Source: Promerops cafer (taxonomy: Eukaryota > Chordata > Aves > Passeriformes > Nectariniidae). From it: a stretch of DNA of 64,000 nt. Positions 25,474 through 37,649 of the stretch are shown piece after piece. The stretch lies in assembly GCA_013398275.1 (NCBI GenBank), contig VZSE01013216.1:3000337-3064336 (forward strand), given 5' to 3'. The position numbers and the translations under genes are program-made. Position 1 is the first letter of the stretch; the number at the start of each line of letters is the position of its first letter. The notes below the pieces were generated by a model, which saw nothing but the letters and a program-made list of their open reading frames with translations, was not told the origin of the DNA and ran no database searches.

Positions 25474-28400
25474 ATCCCGAAAAAGAAGGTGGCTAGAGTG
25501 TTGAGTAAAATGCTGTTGAGGTCACTCAGAAGAGACACGACTGAAGCTGTTTGGAAAGAGGAAAACAGAAAAGTTGAAACAACTAATCCTTTTGTGTAGC
25601 ATTGCAAATAGAGCCCTCATGAGCTGAGAAAGGATTGTGGGATTGGGGGAAGGGAAGCAGCATTTCAGTAAGCAGCTAGGACAGAAGTGTTTCAGCAAAA
25701 GATGATTTTTGGGGAGTAGCTGTTTGATGAAGTGCTGTTTTACTAGCACCTTCAAGCAAAACACCTGTAAGAATCAACCTCCTACAATAATCAAACCTGT
25801 CCCCCTGCCCTTTTTTTTTTTTTTTTGATACTTTACTCTTAAATGTAGGTCACTGATTTTGGCAAACTTGGACATGGGTTTTATAACTTTAAAATTCTGC
25901 ATAGCTTGCTCACCAGGCTGCACTGAGTTCACTTGAGTGCATGGAGGAGTTGCATAGTCCAGCAGATCTGAGGAGGGGCAGGAGGGAGTCTCCTGGTGTG
26001 GCAAACCCGAGGCAAGTGTGGATGGTGTTCCAGCTGGCCTGCTGCTACTGAAGGCAACTTACAGGAGCTGAAATGCTGTTCTCTGCCTTTCTGCTTGTGT
26101 CAAGAAATTGAGATGTTTCTGTTGCGTTTTCTATACCTGACAGTTTGTGAGGTCAGCACAGAGTGCTGCTGTGCTAGTGCTATGTTCAGATATACAGGTC
26201 TGCAGCAACAAATCTCCTTGTTGCATATAGAGTTCTTGATGCTGATTTTATGCCTGAGATAAGCACTATGCATGAGACTGGGAGCTGTCACTCTCTGAAT
26301 TTTCTGATCTTTGTGTAATTACATTATTTGCAGTGATATTGTATTAGCTGTGGCAGGCAGGCATAGCCTTGAATGTGTAAGGATGTCTTGTCAGGTCTCT
26401 GCATACTGTAGAGTGTGGGTCTTCAGGATACTTAAACCATCAGGATGTAGGTTTTTCTGGAGCACGGTAAAAATGGGATTAATAGGTTGGGATCATGTCA
26501 CTAAGCTGCTGCTGAAAAGGCCACTTGTTTTTCCTCCATCCCAAATGAGTTAAGCTTTTCTAATTGAAATATTTTCTAATTTAAAATTAATGGCTTTTTT
26601 GGATTCTTTTCTATCTTTTAAATCAGAGTTTAGCAAAAGAATATAATGGTGTTTTTTTTCTGTTAGAAGGGTGGTTTCATGCTCACGCCTCAAGAATGGG
26701 ATACAAGTAGGGATGGGCAGGCATGCACTGTCTGTACATGTTACACTGTCCAGCTTTTCAGGGGCCCCACTATCCCCCTGTGGGAGGGTGGGTGTTTAGC
26801 AGCAGCTGTGCCCGCTGCTTGGAGCTGCTGGGCATGCTTGTGAGCCCACGGCTATTTTGGCAGAGTTGACATAATTCTCACGAAGCTCCAGTAGTCATGC
26901 TTTGGGAATAGGAACTTGCAAATAGCTTTTTACTGGAAACCATGAGTACTAACCGGTAGCTTTGTGATACAAATTCAGAAAATACCTCATTGCAAAAGAC
27001 TTCTTGGAAGCTCATGCAAAAGATTGCAGAAGAGTTTTATTACCCATTCCAAGGTTATCAAACACGTTTGGCTCCAGGAGATAATTTCTGTTCTTCAATT
27101 CCACTTTAAGCTGTAATATTCTTCTGCGGTCTGACATGAAAGGTGGATTTCTGCTTTATTGAGCACATGTAAAGCATGAGGGCACAGCTATAGTAGGGAT
27201 GGCCTTCGGCTATTAAAACCCAAGTATGCTTAGTGTGTTTTTTTGGCTTTGCCAAAGCTATATACAATAGCTTTCTCAGAGTATGTAACCTGAAGGGCTT
27301 TCCTACATCATGCTGGCTAGTGTTTTGATTTGGAAGGAATAGAAACATCAACATGCCTTCTAATTTCCTCTGCTCTGGTGTTCTTTAATATAATTAGCTT
27401 ACTAAGCAGTAGAAGATAGGGTCATTAGCAGCAACTCCATTCTTTGTCTTGACATGCTAGCTGCCCACTTTTCCTTCAAAATTATTCTTAAAAATCCAGT
27501 TAATTTTAAACTATATTATAAGAGCACATTCAAATTTGTGTTTATCTTCCTTGGTTTTGCATTGGTGCTCCATTTGAGTCCAGAGAGACTCAGGTGGTGA
27601 CTGCTTTTGTACAAGATATTGTCCTCTCAGAAACCTGTGATATTGTTTACATACAAGGGTATGTAAAGAGGAAAATATGGGGTAGATTGTTAAAAAAGCT
27701 TAGGGGATCAGGAATGATTTGCTCCAACTCCTAGAGCCTCACCAAATGAGGTGAATGAATAATTAGGTAATGGCAATATATGAGGAACACCTGGAAATGA
27801 ACACCTGTGTGATTTGACCCTCTGTTGTGTCAAACAAGAGAGAGAGATTAGTTGGTAATTTGTATGAAAGTAAGCACCACTGGGCCCAGTCTACATGGGG
27901 GTTTGATCATCAGAGTAACCAGGCTTTTTCTACCTAATTTTGCTTCTTGATCCCTGCAACTGCACCCAGCATTTTGGGGAATTTTTCCCCAACCAGATTT
28001 TTCTTTCTGCATCTATTTTTCATTGCTTTTCCTTTCACAACCAAAAAGCACCTCAAAGATTAAAGAAAAAAATACCAGTTAGGACTTGTCAAATACCTTT
28101 TCCATTCTGTCAGATGTTTTAGGAACTGAACTATCTATGTAACTGAATTAATTTTCATTATAAATACAGCAGTTGTGTTTATCTGGGAAATACCTAGGTT
28201 AAAAATTACTCATGTATACCTTACAGAACTATTTCACAGTAAACATTTATTTTGTGTATAAGATAAATCCCAAAGGCAGAGTTCCCACTTCAGTCTCTGA
28301 CTATAATTTCAGTCAGATTGTCTATTTCAAAATCAGAAACCATTTGAGTCCTCTACGTTTTTAGAATACTTCTTTTTTGATAACAGCCACTTTATAATGG

Positions 28401-31115
28401 AGTTTCTGGACTCTTTTGCATCATCTTTTCTGTGTAAGGTAGAAATTACCACCTCCAAGTAATTTTATTTATTTTTTTAACCAAATAATTACAGAAACAT
28501 TTACATCTTCTGTATTACAAACATTTGCTGAAAATGCCATGTTTATGTAATTAAACAGAGAAATTCCTTGGCATTGTGTATTAGGAGACAAAAGGATGTA
28601 TTATATGCCTTCTTATTTTGAAGGTGCTCTGCATAGTGCTGTCTGTATTCCGTAAATTAAAGAATGCCTGCTTGTTTCTGTTCTGTTATAGAACTTAAGT
28701 GCAAGTACAAGATGCATTTACTCAGGAAAAAAAAAATAAAGAAAAAGTCAGTCTAAATTGGAAGCTTGGAGTGTGATGTTTTTTGAAATTTATGTAAATT
28801 GATGCATAATAGTAGTATAGTTTTCAGAAGTAAGGTCTGAACCTGGCTATCTTGCTTCATTACTCACCTCTGATAGAGAAGTCCAGAATGCCTATAGCTA
28901 TATATTTATGGATGCCTTTTGTTTTTCTAATGACTAAGGCTTTTATTCTACATTATGAAAGCTTATATTGTCTTGCATTGAAAACTGTGGTGACTATTGT
29001 TAATTTCCTACTCTTATCTGTGCCAAACATTGATTTTGCAAGTAATGATCCTTTTGCAATGTAGGAAAAGCAATCAGACTCTTGGTAACTATCTTCTTAC
29101 TTTTTCCCCCCCATACAAATATAGTGCAGATTTACAGTGCTGTTTTACTGACTGATGAAAGCAAATGTTTTCCTAGGAATTGCATTTTTTCCTATACTGG
29201 CAGCTACTGACCTTGTTCTTTAATCTCTTCTTACAAATTAAGGTAACATTTCATCTTCATTAGATAAAGAATATAATCTGTGTATCTCCAGAGTTGGAAC
29301 TATGTGTGGCTGTACTGAACTTCTGTAGTACTTTTCACCTAAAACAAAGACAAGGATAGAATTTCGGCAAGATCTGTAACATGATGCTTAAGAAGGCTTT
29401 TCTCAAAACTATGGTGGGAATCTCCCTAGGAATTGCTATGTGAGTGAGGAAGAGACAGGCTAGAAACAAGGTAAATAGATGTCCATACACATGCTTACAT
29501 AGCTAATGGTTAAACAAAGAAGTTGATAACAAGCGACGTAGAAAGAAAGCATATAGTTGCAATTGGCTGTGATATTTAAGGTATAAATGCAGAAATAGTG
29601 ACAGTCTAATGGAACTCTGAAGGTCCTTTGACCCATTTCCTTTAGTCTTTCAAAGTTGCCTCCTTGTTTTGCAAAAGCTGAGAGGAGGAACTCAGACACA
29701 ACTGCTGTTGTGAAGGAGCTGCTGATGAAGTGAAGGATGGTGGTGTGTGGTGAGAGGAGAGGGCCATTCTCCACCCTTGGTCTGGGCAGTGTCTGGTTCA
29801 TGTCTGCTGAGATGCCTTAAGCACTATCCTTCTGCAGGTCTAGTAGAGATACCAGTGAATCTCTTGTAAGGAAAAGATGGGAATGACTGACTATTCATCT
29901 CTTCCTAATGTTGCAACAATGTTGCATGCAGCAATTGATGTGAACTCCTTGTGGATTCTTGCAATGCCTTCTTGCTACTACAATTATTTTTTTTCTGTGA
30001 GTTATATAGGGAGATGTAAATTACCTCTGTCGTACATATTTTTATTAGAACAGCTTTCATGTTTCAACTTTTTTTCATCCAAAAATAAGTATTTTATTTG
30101 AGCATCTGGATAAAACTGCTTTTCAGACTTCCCAGCCATCCTGTAGTTTTATTCCAGCAGTAGCAAGAGCAAGTATTCTCTTATTCTTCTTCACAGATTT
30201 GTAGAATGCAGGTATCAGGCAGATATGTGATAATGAGTTACAGTAGTCTGACTCCAACATTGCTGATAGTTTGGTACAATTAAGTCAGGCCTAATCTTAA
30301 AATAGGCCTAAATCCTGAATAAATATAGCATTAGGATTGCAATGAATAATTCCTGCTTTTTAAAAACAGTAATTGAATGCACAAATATTAAAGGCAAACC
30401 ACATGAGGGCCCAGTACATAAGATTTCTAATCTACTTACTAGGATAATTTTATATGGCTAGATTCAATTAAAAAAGATAAATACAGTCAGTTTTCTCAGT
30501 GGAGAACCTGTACATACTTTGGATTCTATCTAAATCACAGGGTGTAATTTTAAGTATTCACCATGGCAGTGATTTGAATTTTTTTGACCCTCCTAAAAAT
30601 GAATTTATTGCATTAATAAGAGTTGTGGGAGACCCGTCAAATCTTACGAGACAGTTTGACATTTTTCACTCTAAGGTGTTTGCCCTCCTTTCTTTGCATA
30701 CTCTGTCAGGCCCGAAGGGAAATGTGTAGTTCTGCCTTCCTTCTCGCCTCCCCAGATTCCTGCACTTAAGCTGCTGCTGAAGGGCTGGGAAGGTGGGGTT
30801 AGCAATGTTCTAGAAGAGCAGCTGCTGCAAGACACCCAGAGCTCATCTGTCAGTGTCCAGAAATTTGTAGGGAGTATTTGCTTGTCATGACCTGTCTGAC
30901 AGTTTGGTTAGATTTGAGTACAGGAGATGGTAAGAAGATTCCCAAAACTCTCGCACAGATTTAGATTCTAGGTTGTTTGCCTGATCTGGGTTGATGCTCT
31001 GGTCTAAAGTGGAAACTTGTTTGCAAAATTTCTGTATGACTACCCATTTGTCTATAATGAATGAGTAGAGTGAGACCATGCTATTAATCATCTAGGACTG
31101 TGTGATTAATCTATT
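25474..31115. other. Noncoding DNA, no gene recognised
   Basis: AT-rich sequence with a T16 run at 25811-25826 and scattered short frames without homology. The stretch 26690-26890 is slightly more GC-rich. No assigned repeats. Confidence 0.7.
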
Positions 31116-31772
31116 TGTCCTGGTGTAAGGTAAATTTGGTAGAAAACCTCTAACAGGGTTCCTCTAGAAAGCAAATTCAATTGGCCCCTCCCCCCAATTG
31201 GTTCGGGAAAATATTTCCTGGGAGAAAAGTGGAAAAAACCTATTTATTTAACAGGCAAAGCATTCACCAGCACAAAAAATGAACAATATTAAACAATAAA
31301 ACCTCTTGCTGCTCCAAAAGAGATGACAAACTCAGAAAGTCCCCTTCGAGGGCTGTAGCTCAGCTCGCTCAGTCTGTTATCAGTCCCTCCAGTACTGGAA
31401 ATGCCGCGGCCCAGGCCCGGCCTGGTGGCCACAGGTGCGAGCTGCCGCTGCTCTTCTGGGTATTCAGTCCAGAGCAGGTCTGAACAGTTCCAAGGAAAAG
31501 AAAAACCACAGTACAGGGAACTTCTCTGCCTCAGCTGGCTAAAACTAACTAAAGCAAAGGAGAGCTCTGTCCCGCTGTCCATCCGTGCTGCAGACAACAC
31601 AGTCCAGGAGCAGGAATGTGGAGGAGTGAGTGCAGTTTCTGAAAACAAACTCCGCGCTTCTTCTCTCCCCACCTTCGCTCTTGGAACCAGTCTTAAAGGT
31701 GCAAAACTTATTATCCAGCATAAACAGAACACACTATTGGGGATACAAGCATCAGATAGCCAACCCAGGACA
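31116..31772 (-). mobile_element. Solo LTR, avian ERVL-like
   Basis: This 657-base element has perfect terminal inverted words: TGTCCTGG at 31116-31123 and CCAGGACA at 31765-31772. Read on the minus strand it runs from TGTCCTGGGTTGGC through a GC-rich middle to an AATAAA signal (complement at 31243-31248), then 'GGAAATATTTTCCCGAACCA' and 'ACACCAGGACA'. This order is typical of ERVL-like LTRs in birds. No clear target-site duplication is seen: the flanks are CTATT and TTCTG. No internal retroviral sequence adjoins it. Long open frames inside it on both strands (minus 31289-31732; plus 31401-31787) are by-products of the GC-rich middle, not genes. Confidence 0.87.
31243..31248 (-). terminator. 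LTR polyadenylation signal AATAAA
   Basis: TTTATT on the plus strand gives AATAAA on the minus strand, about 130 bases before the LTR 3' end. It fixes the orientation of the element. Confidence 0.7.
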
Positions 31773-34700
31773 TTCTGCCAATATTAAGGCACTGAGGAGG
31801 AGCTATTTAACATGATGGTATTACTAGACTGTAGCTTTGTCTGACCTGTTGTTAGGATTGGATCAAGTGATATGTATTGCTAAAGCCAGAAGCTAGGTGA
31901 CTGAGCAACATTTCTTGAGGTGGTTGTAATTTATGCAAGGGACTAACCATATACAATGGTTTATTATCAGCATAGAAAAAACTGACCAGAAAAGTTTGCT
32001 GTAAATCTCAGTTTAAATTTTGTGTGCCGTTTATAAAGGTCATTGTGCCCAAGGCTCCTTATTTTCCACTTAATCCACTAACACTTCCATGGCCCAGTTG
32101 CATTTCAGCAAACATCATTTCAGTGTGCTGTGACACACCCAGTGAATTTGCACAATGTGTGCTTGAAGGAAGCCCTGATCTTTTTACATGTGAGGACAAT
32201 GATTCAAGTGTTTAAAATTATCTGAATGTTCTGCATATCAATTCAGCATTGTTGTAATGCCCGAGTCTTTCTAAATGTGAAATTAGTAGATTTAAGACCC
32301 AGAGGTCCCCTGGAGTGTCCCCATAGCTAGATTGTAGGTCACAATAACATGAGACGACCTAATTACCATAGTCATTGAAGGGAGTGAATGCACAGTAGGC
32401 ACTGGATTATGAATGCTCAGTTCCAAGGAATCCATTCCCTGAATGGTTGCTGCTGGGTCCTTCACAGGCATGTAGGGTGTTTTATCTGTTTAGGCACAAA
32501 TTTTTTGTACAACCGTTGTGACAATATTATTAAAGTATCTTCAAAGCTGTGAAAAATTAATCAGCAAATATAAAATATATTTATGCAAATGCCTAATTAT
32601 TTTTTTCTTTTCACGCTGAATTGGGGCAGGCAGCAGGGGTGGGTGTGTGGTGGAATCTGCTGATTCTAGTTTAGATTGTTATGCATGACTCCTCTGTCTC
32701 ATTTACATTTGTTTTTGGTATTCTATATGACATTGCAAATGTGGGGATGGTACCAGTCAGAAAATCAGCAAAACTTGAGGAACTTAAATTTTAACTGCAT
32801 AGCTGAAGACCTTTTTTTGTTTCCTTCTTTTTTTTTAAATTTTTTTTGTTTGTTTATTAATGATAGTAGCCACAACACTGTTTCCATCATTAAAAGAATA
32901 GGATCCTGCTTCAAGATGGGGAACAGACACCTTTCTGTCTTCAAAAACAGTACCCAGGTTCAGTTAGAGAACTGGAGTTCAATGTAGTTGCTCTCTAGAA
33001 ATGTTGTTGTGTTCTCTGTTTATGGTCTACATTACTGATTTCTAAAACTGGACATAGCGACTATCTTACTCTCCAATTATAACTGATGTTGCAGTGCTCA
33101 TTTTTCTCTGTATTTTAAAGTTAAAAAATTTAGAAACTCATGGGCAGGTTCTGCTTGGCAGCACCCGAGTCAGATGGTCCACATCCTTTCTACACTATGT
33201 CCAAGCTTTCTTCTTGTCACAACATGAGCTTGCATGTGAGCACTTAAACTCGTCTTCAGAAGGACCAATTTATGTCATCTGGAGAAAGGCTTAAGTGAAA
33301 GGAGAATAAAGAGATTTTTGTGTCACTGTATTGGGTGTATATTGCTAGAAAATCTTCAATGTAGATGGTGCCTTAGAGAGTTTAAGTGTAAGTAAGTCTC
33401 CATCCACGCTTGTTCCCCTGAGCTCTGGCGGCTGAGTTGGGCAGGTTTGGCAGTAAGCTTTTTATGAAAAACTTAACACCTTGAAAGCTTTCATCTTAAA
33501 TTGGTTTGGTTACAGAACCGACTGGGACAAGAAGCTGTAAATGTTAATTTTGTTCTGTCATCTACCATTTCACCCCTTTCAAATACTGCATTGAAATAAT
33601 TACACAGAGGCTGGTCTAAGTACCTGCATTTTTGTGAGTCACAAAATAACAACAGCCTTGAATGACAGAATTTTGTTCAAATATCACTGTTGTGACTGGG
33701 TTCACATCTAACAGCAGGACAAGGGCAGCCTACCTACACTTACCAAATGGAAATGTTTTTCACTTTGTATTTACAGTTTAAAACCAGAAGCTGTGCCCAG
33801 AAGTTAAGTGAATTGGGAGTGTGAGTTCTGCTAGCTCCCCAAATACTTTTTATGGCAAAGCTCAGAGAATTTTAAAGGTGGCTTGCGCCAACTCTAAAAG
33901 AATGAACCCAGGAGAAATATCTGTGTACTGTTTTTTTTGTTAGTTTGTTTGATTTGTTGTGGTTTTGGGGTTTTTTAAAATACAATTTTAGAAAACTACT
34001 TCCTAATGAGTAATCTACTCTTAAAGCAGTGAAAATATTCTATTTAATGCTGTTTTTTTAAAAATAATAATCCTATTTACTAGTTAGTAGCATTTTAACT
34101 CCTAGTATTAATCATCATTTTGGTGAGGGCACAATCTTCAGATAAATTATTTTGTTAGAGGAAGAATTTATTTATTTAAGAATAGAGCTAACACATATAG
34201 TACAGTAACACTGCAGGGATGGTATGTCTTCAATATATACAGGTGCTTAAATATGCAGACATAAAAAAAGTACATTTTACAATGTGCCTGATTGTTTGAG
34301 CATCTAACTTTTATTTTAAGGTTACCTTGTTTTCAGAGGTAATTAGACCCTTTCCCTATTTCAGTCCCAAAGAAAATCTCCAAAGAACGAATCTGCTTAT
34401 TTAGGCACTTAAAGATCCTTGAAAATACCATTTTTTTCTGAGGACATATCTTCACAAGGAAGCAAAGCTGTTGATGATGGTATGTTTAGCATCATGAGTC
34501 TCATTGAATTTTTGAATTCAGTTTCACAGGTTGTGGCAAGAGTACTAGAAATAATTTTGTTCCATTACAAAATTTTTCCACATCAACTACACTTAATGTT
34601 TCACATCTGTGTGATGAAAAAGATCAATTCCTCAAACAAGGTCTTAAAGAAAGAAATCAAAATAGATATTTCAGGACTTCAAGGGAGATCTCTTTATTTC

Positions 34701-34984
34701 TGAGACTGCTGAGCTACAAAACTGCATCTGGTCTGTAAGGCTGGGAGGATATTTGAGGCAGGGAATGAAGTAGGAATATTTTCATCTTGAAGTCAGCACT
34801 TCAGGTGGTAGTAGGTAGTGCCCCTGTATCAGTGGGTGAGGGCCTGAGCTGGTTTTCTGAGGGCTCTGCAAAACAAGATGGGTCACCCCCTGCTCAGCCC
34901 CAGCCCTTGGGGACAAAGCTGTCATTATTTGATGGAGATTTAATGACGCTTTATGAAATGAAAGTTGTGGAGGCCTGCATGGCT
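31773..34984. other. Noncoding DNA, possibly regulatory in part
   Basis: No gene is recognised. The blocks 31985-32215, 32215-32700 and 33420-33770 are non-repetitive and rich in homeodomain-, POU- and nuclear-receptor-like words. GT-rich simple sequence lies at about 33930-33977. Confidence 0.6.
32215..32700. promoter_or_regulatory. Candidate enhancer block with POU octamer
   Basis: A perfect octamer ATGCAAAT (32583-32590) is followed four bases later by TAATTA (32594-32599), a pairing of POU and homeodomain site types. Nearby, 32345-32375 reads 'ACGACCTAATTACCATAG', also homeodomain-like. The sequence is not repetitive. Conservation cannot be judged from one genome, so this is an inference. 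Confidence 0.3.
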
Positions 34985-35400
34985 GTAGTCTTTGCTTTCA
35001 CTGCGTGTTAACCACAGGGTGAGTAATTGCATGCTCATCCATGTGTGATCGTCTGCACTGCCGCAAGCTCATTATCCGCGTTAATGTGCTGAAGTCACCC
35101 GAGGTTCCGTAATGGTGCTGTATGTGGCCACCGCAAGAAACGCTGCTGTCTTTGTCCTTGTCCCAAGATGCCAGCCAGCAGTTCCCAGTAGCTGTTGGAA
35201 AAATCTCGATTTATAGAATTATTATAATTCCTTTCTGTGCTCCTAAAGCTGCCAGCTAGAATCCAAAATCTGCCAAAAACTTGCATGCTTGCGTGACCTG
35301 GCAGCCGCCTGCTGGTTGGATGCTGTGGCTCTAATTTTATTTTATTTAGGGTAAGGGCTGGGTGCAGCTGGTTAAGCATTGCATAGAATGAGACTATAGA
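34985..35400. promoter_or_regulatory. Candidate regulatory element with retained CpGs
   Basis: The 120 bases 35041-35160 hold eight CpGs while neighbouring kilobases are strongly CpG-depleted. The block includes a RUNX-type AACCACA (35010-35016) and two copies of CCGCAAG (near 35061 and 35131). Non-repeat DNA that keeps CpGs in this way is often unmethylated in some tissue. The minus-strand open frame 35095-35466 has no recognisable domain. Confidence 0.35.
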
Positions 35401-37139
35401 GAAAGAGCAGAGGAATAAAAACCAGAATACATCATGTGTTATCTTAGGTCTGTGGAAGAACGGCATCTGGTGGCTTCATATTGTATCCTGACATCAGGAG
35501 GTACTTGGTTATTCCATTTCTGCTGCATTTTCTTCATGGTTTTCCATGTAACTCCAAGAGCTGTATCTGCTTTGTCCCATGGTGCTAGCAAAGGTGTGTA
35601 AGTGGGTGAACAGACCTAGTATCAACAGTGAAGACCAGTAGTGAAGACAAAAAGGATGTGGTAAAGTGTGGGGCTGCCATGTGGAGAGACAGCTGCTTCC
35701 ACCTCTGTGAGGACAGGTTGTCTAGAAGGTACTTTTGAGAGTTCAGAAGAACTTTTACTGATGTTTTCTGTTGTTTTCTGGAGCTCTACAAAACCCAGTC
35801 ACACTTGCTAATGCACTACTCTGGGAAATCAATGATTTCTGAGAAAAGATCAACTGACCCACATTGCTGAGCAGTTTCTTGAATGTCCTCATTACATCTG
35901 TGCTCGATACTATGTTGGAGATCCTGTGACACAATTCCTACACCACCAGTTTCCTGCCAGGGGCATTTTTGTCCTTGTGGCCCATGCCACTCCTTAAAAA
36001 GGCTATTCATCTCTCCCAGAAACACTCATAAACATACTCTGCTAAATGCAGTAGTGGGAGGAACGAGATACTTTGCAGCTGGAATGGGAATTGGAAATTC
36101 AGAACATGTCCTCTTCTGCTGCCCAGGGGAGCACTGGCTGCTGAAAGGGGATTGATCCGTATCAAAGGTGAATGAGAGGATGGAGAAGACAGACCAACTT
36201 TTTTTACATATTTACACATTTCTTTGGAAAGGTGGGGAAAAAAATGTTAGTAACTATTTCAGGCAGCTTTTTTGGGTAAATGGCAAAGGATTTTGGTATG
36301 CAGGAAACAACTGCTTCCCCTCTAGAGTTTTTCAGCACTTGAAAGGAAACAAACCAACTCCAAAACTCTAAAGAGGAAAGCTGTTACAGAGACTCATTAT
36401 TTGCCCTCAAAAGCTTTTTACAAGTTTCTCTTGCATGAGACAGAATGATTATTCTTCTACATCCCAGTAATATTACTGTGTTTCATTTGCAACAGATAAC
36501 CTCCATGTGAAAATGGACAGTACTGGAGCTTTATAAAATTAATATATGCTACCAACAACGTTTTATGTGGAATATTCCATGTAATTCAGTCCTCAAAATA
36601 GCTAATGAAGTGGCAAAATAATGAAGAATATTTATTGCATTTTCATGAGGAGACTTGAAACTCCAACTCCACTTATGCTTCAGAAAACAGGGAATGTTTT
36701 TAGAATGTTGTTGTTCTGTTTTAGAAACAATTTTCCTCTAAATCATTATTAAGTTGAGGGGTTTGGTTGTTTGTCTGTTGGCTTACTAGGACCCTTGGCT
36801 TAGATGCATGTTTAGTGTATATGGAGTGTGATGACTGTGGTTATGTGCATGTTCTCACAGCCAGACTGCTGTATTCATGCAAACCCTTCCTGGCCTCAGA
36901 GACAGTCTGTGCAAACTTAGGAAGAAGGCTTTTTGTAAAGCTCAGGGACTGCTCAGTGACTTCTCTAATGCAGAGAGGGGGGTCAGAATATCAAATATGA
37001 AGTTGTATTTATTGAGTAGGACTGGAGGACAGAGATGCAAAAACCTAAGGGGTTAGAGGGTGAGGCTCTGCTGTGCAATTTCCTTTATATGTAACAGGAT
37101 GGCTAGAACAGTAAGAAAATTCATTTTGTCAAATCCTCA
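35401..37139. other. Noncoding DNA, no gene recognised
   Basis: Mixed composition, with overlapping short frames on both strands near 35816-36219 that show no homology. No repeat is assigned. Confidence 0.65.
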
Positions 37140-37520
37140 TACTGCCTAATTCCACATCTTGCTGCAGCTGTACCATGGACTTTGCTAAGTTGGCGGGAAC
37201 TGTATGCCTGGATGGGGTAGCACCTGCGCTGGAATCAGTGATTGAATGGATGGCTAGAAATAGACCAATTCGAAGGCTGAGTTTGGCCTTTTAAAGAAGT
37301 CAAAGCAGAGGCATTTGGTTTCACTCTTGTATTTATAAATAGCTATCTAATAGTGCAGCACAGTTCGACCGTGCAGCCCAGGGCCAGTAGGGATTGCCTG
37401 GGTGCTTTTATCAGCTGTCAGCGTGGCAACTGTGGGGTCCCGGCTGGAGCTCCCAATTCCTGCGAGTTCCCCCTCCCTAGCTGGTGTAGCTGGGAGCAAT
37501 TCCTCTGCTCAGAAGAGACT
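37140..37520. promoter_or_regulatory. Candidate enhancer: E2F, MEF2, E-box and GATA words
   Basis: The block contains TTGGCGGGAA (37190-37199, E2F type), TTATAAATAG (37333-37342, a full match to the MEF2 consensus), CAGCTG E-boxes at 37165-37170 and 37412-37417, and TTATCA (37408-37413, GATA type) overlapping the second E-box. CpGs are also more frequent than around it. MEF2 and CAGCTG together are common in muscle enhancers, but this remains inference. Confidence 0.35.
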
Positions 37521-37589
37521 GCTGTCACCTCTTAGTCACAAATAGGGCACTTAGCAATGAGTATGGGATTTGAGAAATAGCAACTCTTC

Positions 37590-37649
37590 AATTACACTAG
37601 TAAAAGAGGTGAAAATTCCCAGTAATTACAGTAGTAAAAGAGAGGAAAA
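37590..37649. repeat. Imperfect direct repeat, period 34
   Basis: AATTACACTAGTAAAAGAGG at 37590 recurs as AATTACAGTAGTAAAAGAGA at 37624, with further similarity in the next few bases. It is a two-copy duplication. Confidence 0.8.

Noticed and set aside
31289..31787. Open frames of 147 (minus) and 128 (plus) codons
   Set aside because: Both are inside the solo LTR at 31116-31772, overlap each other on opposite strands and match no protein family.
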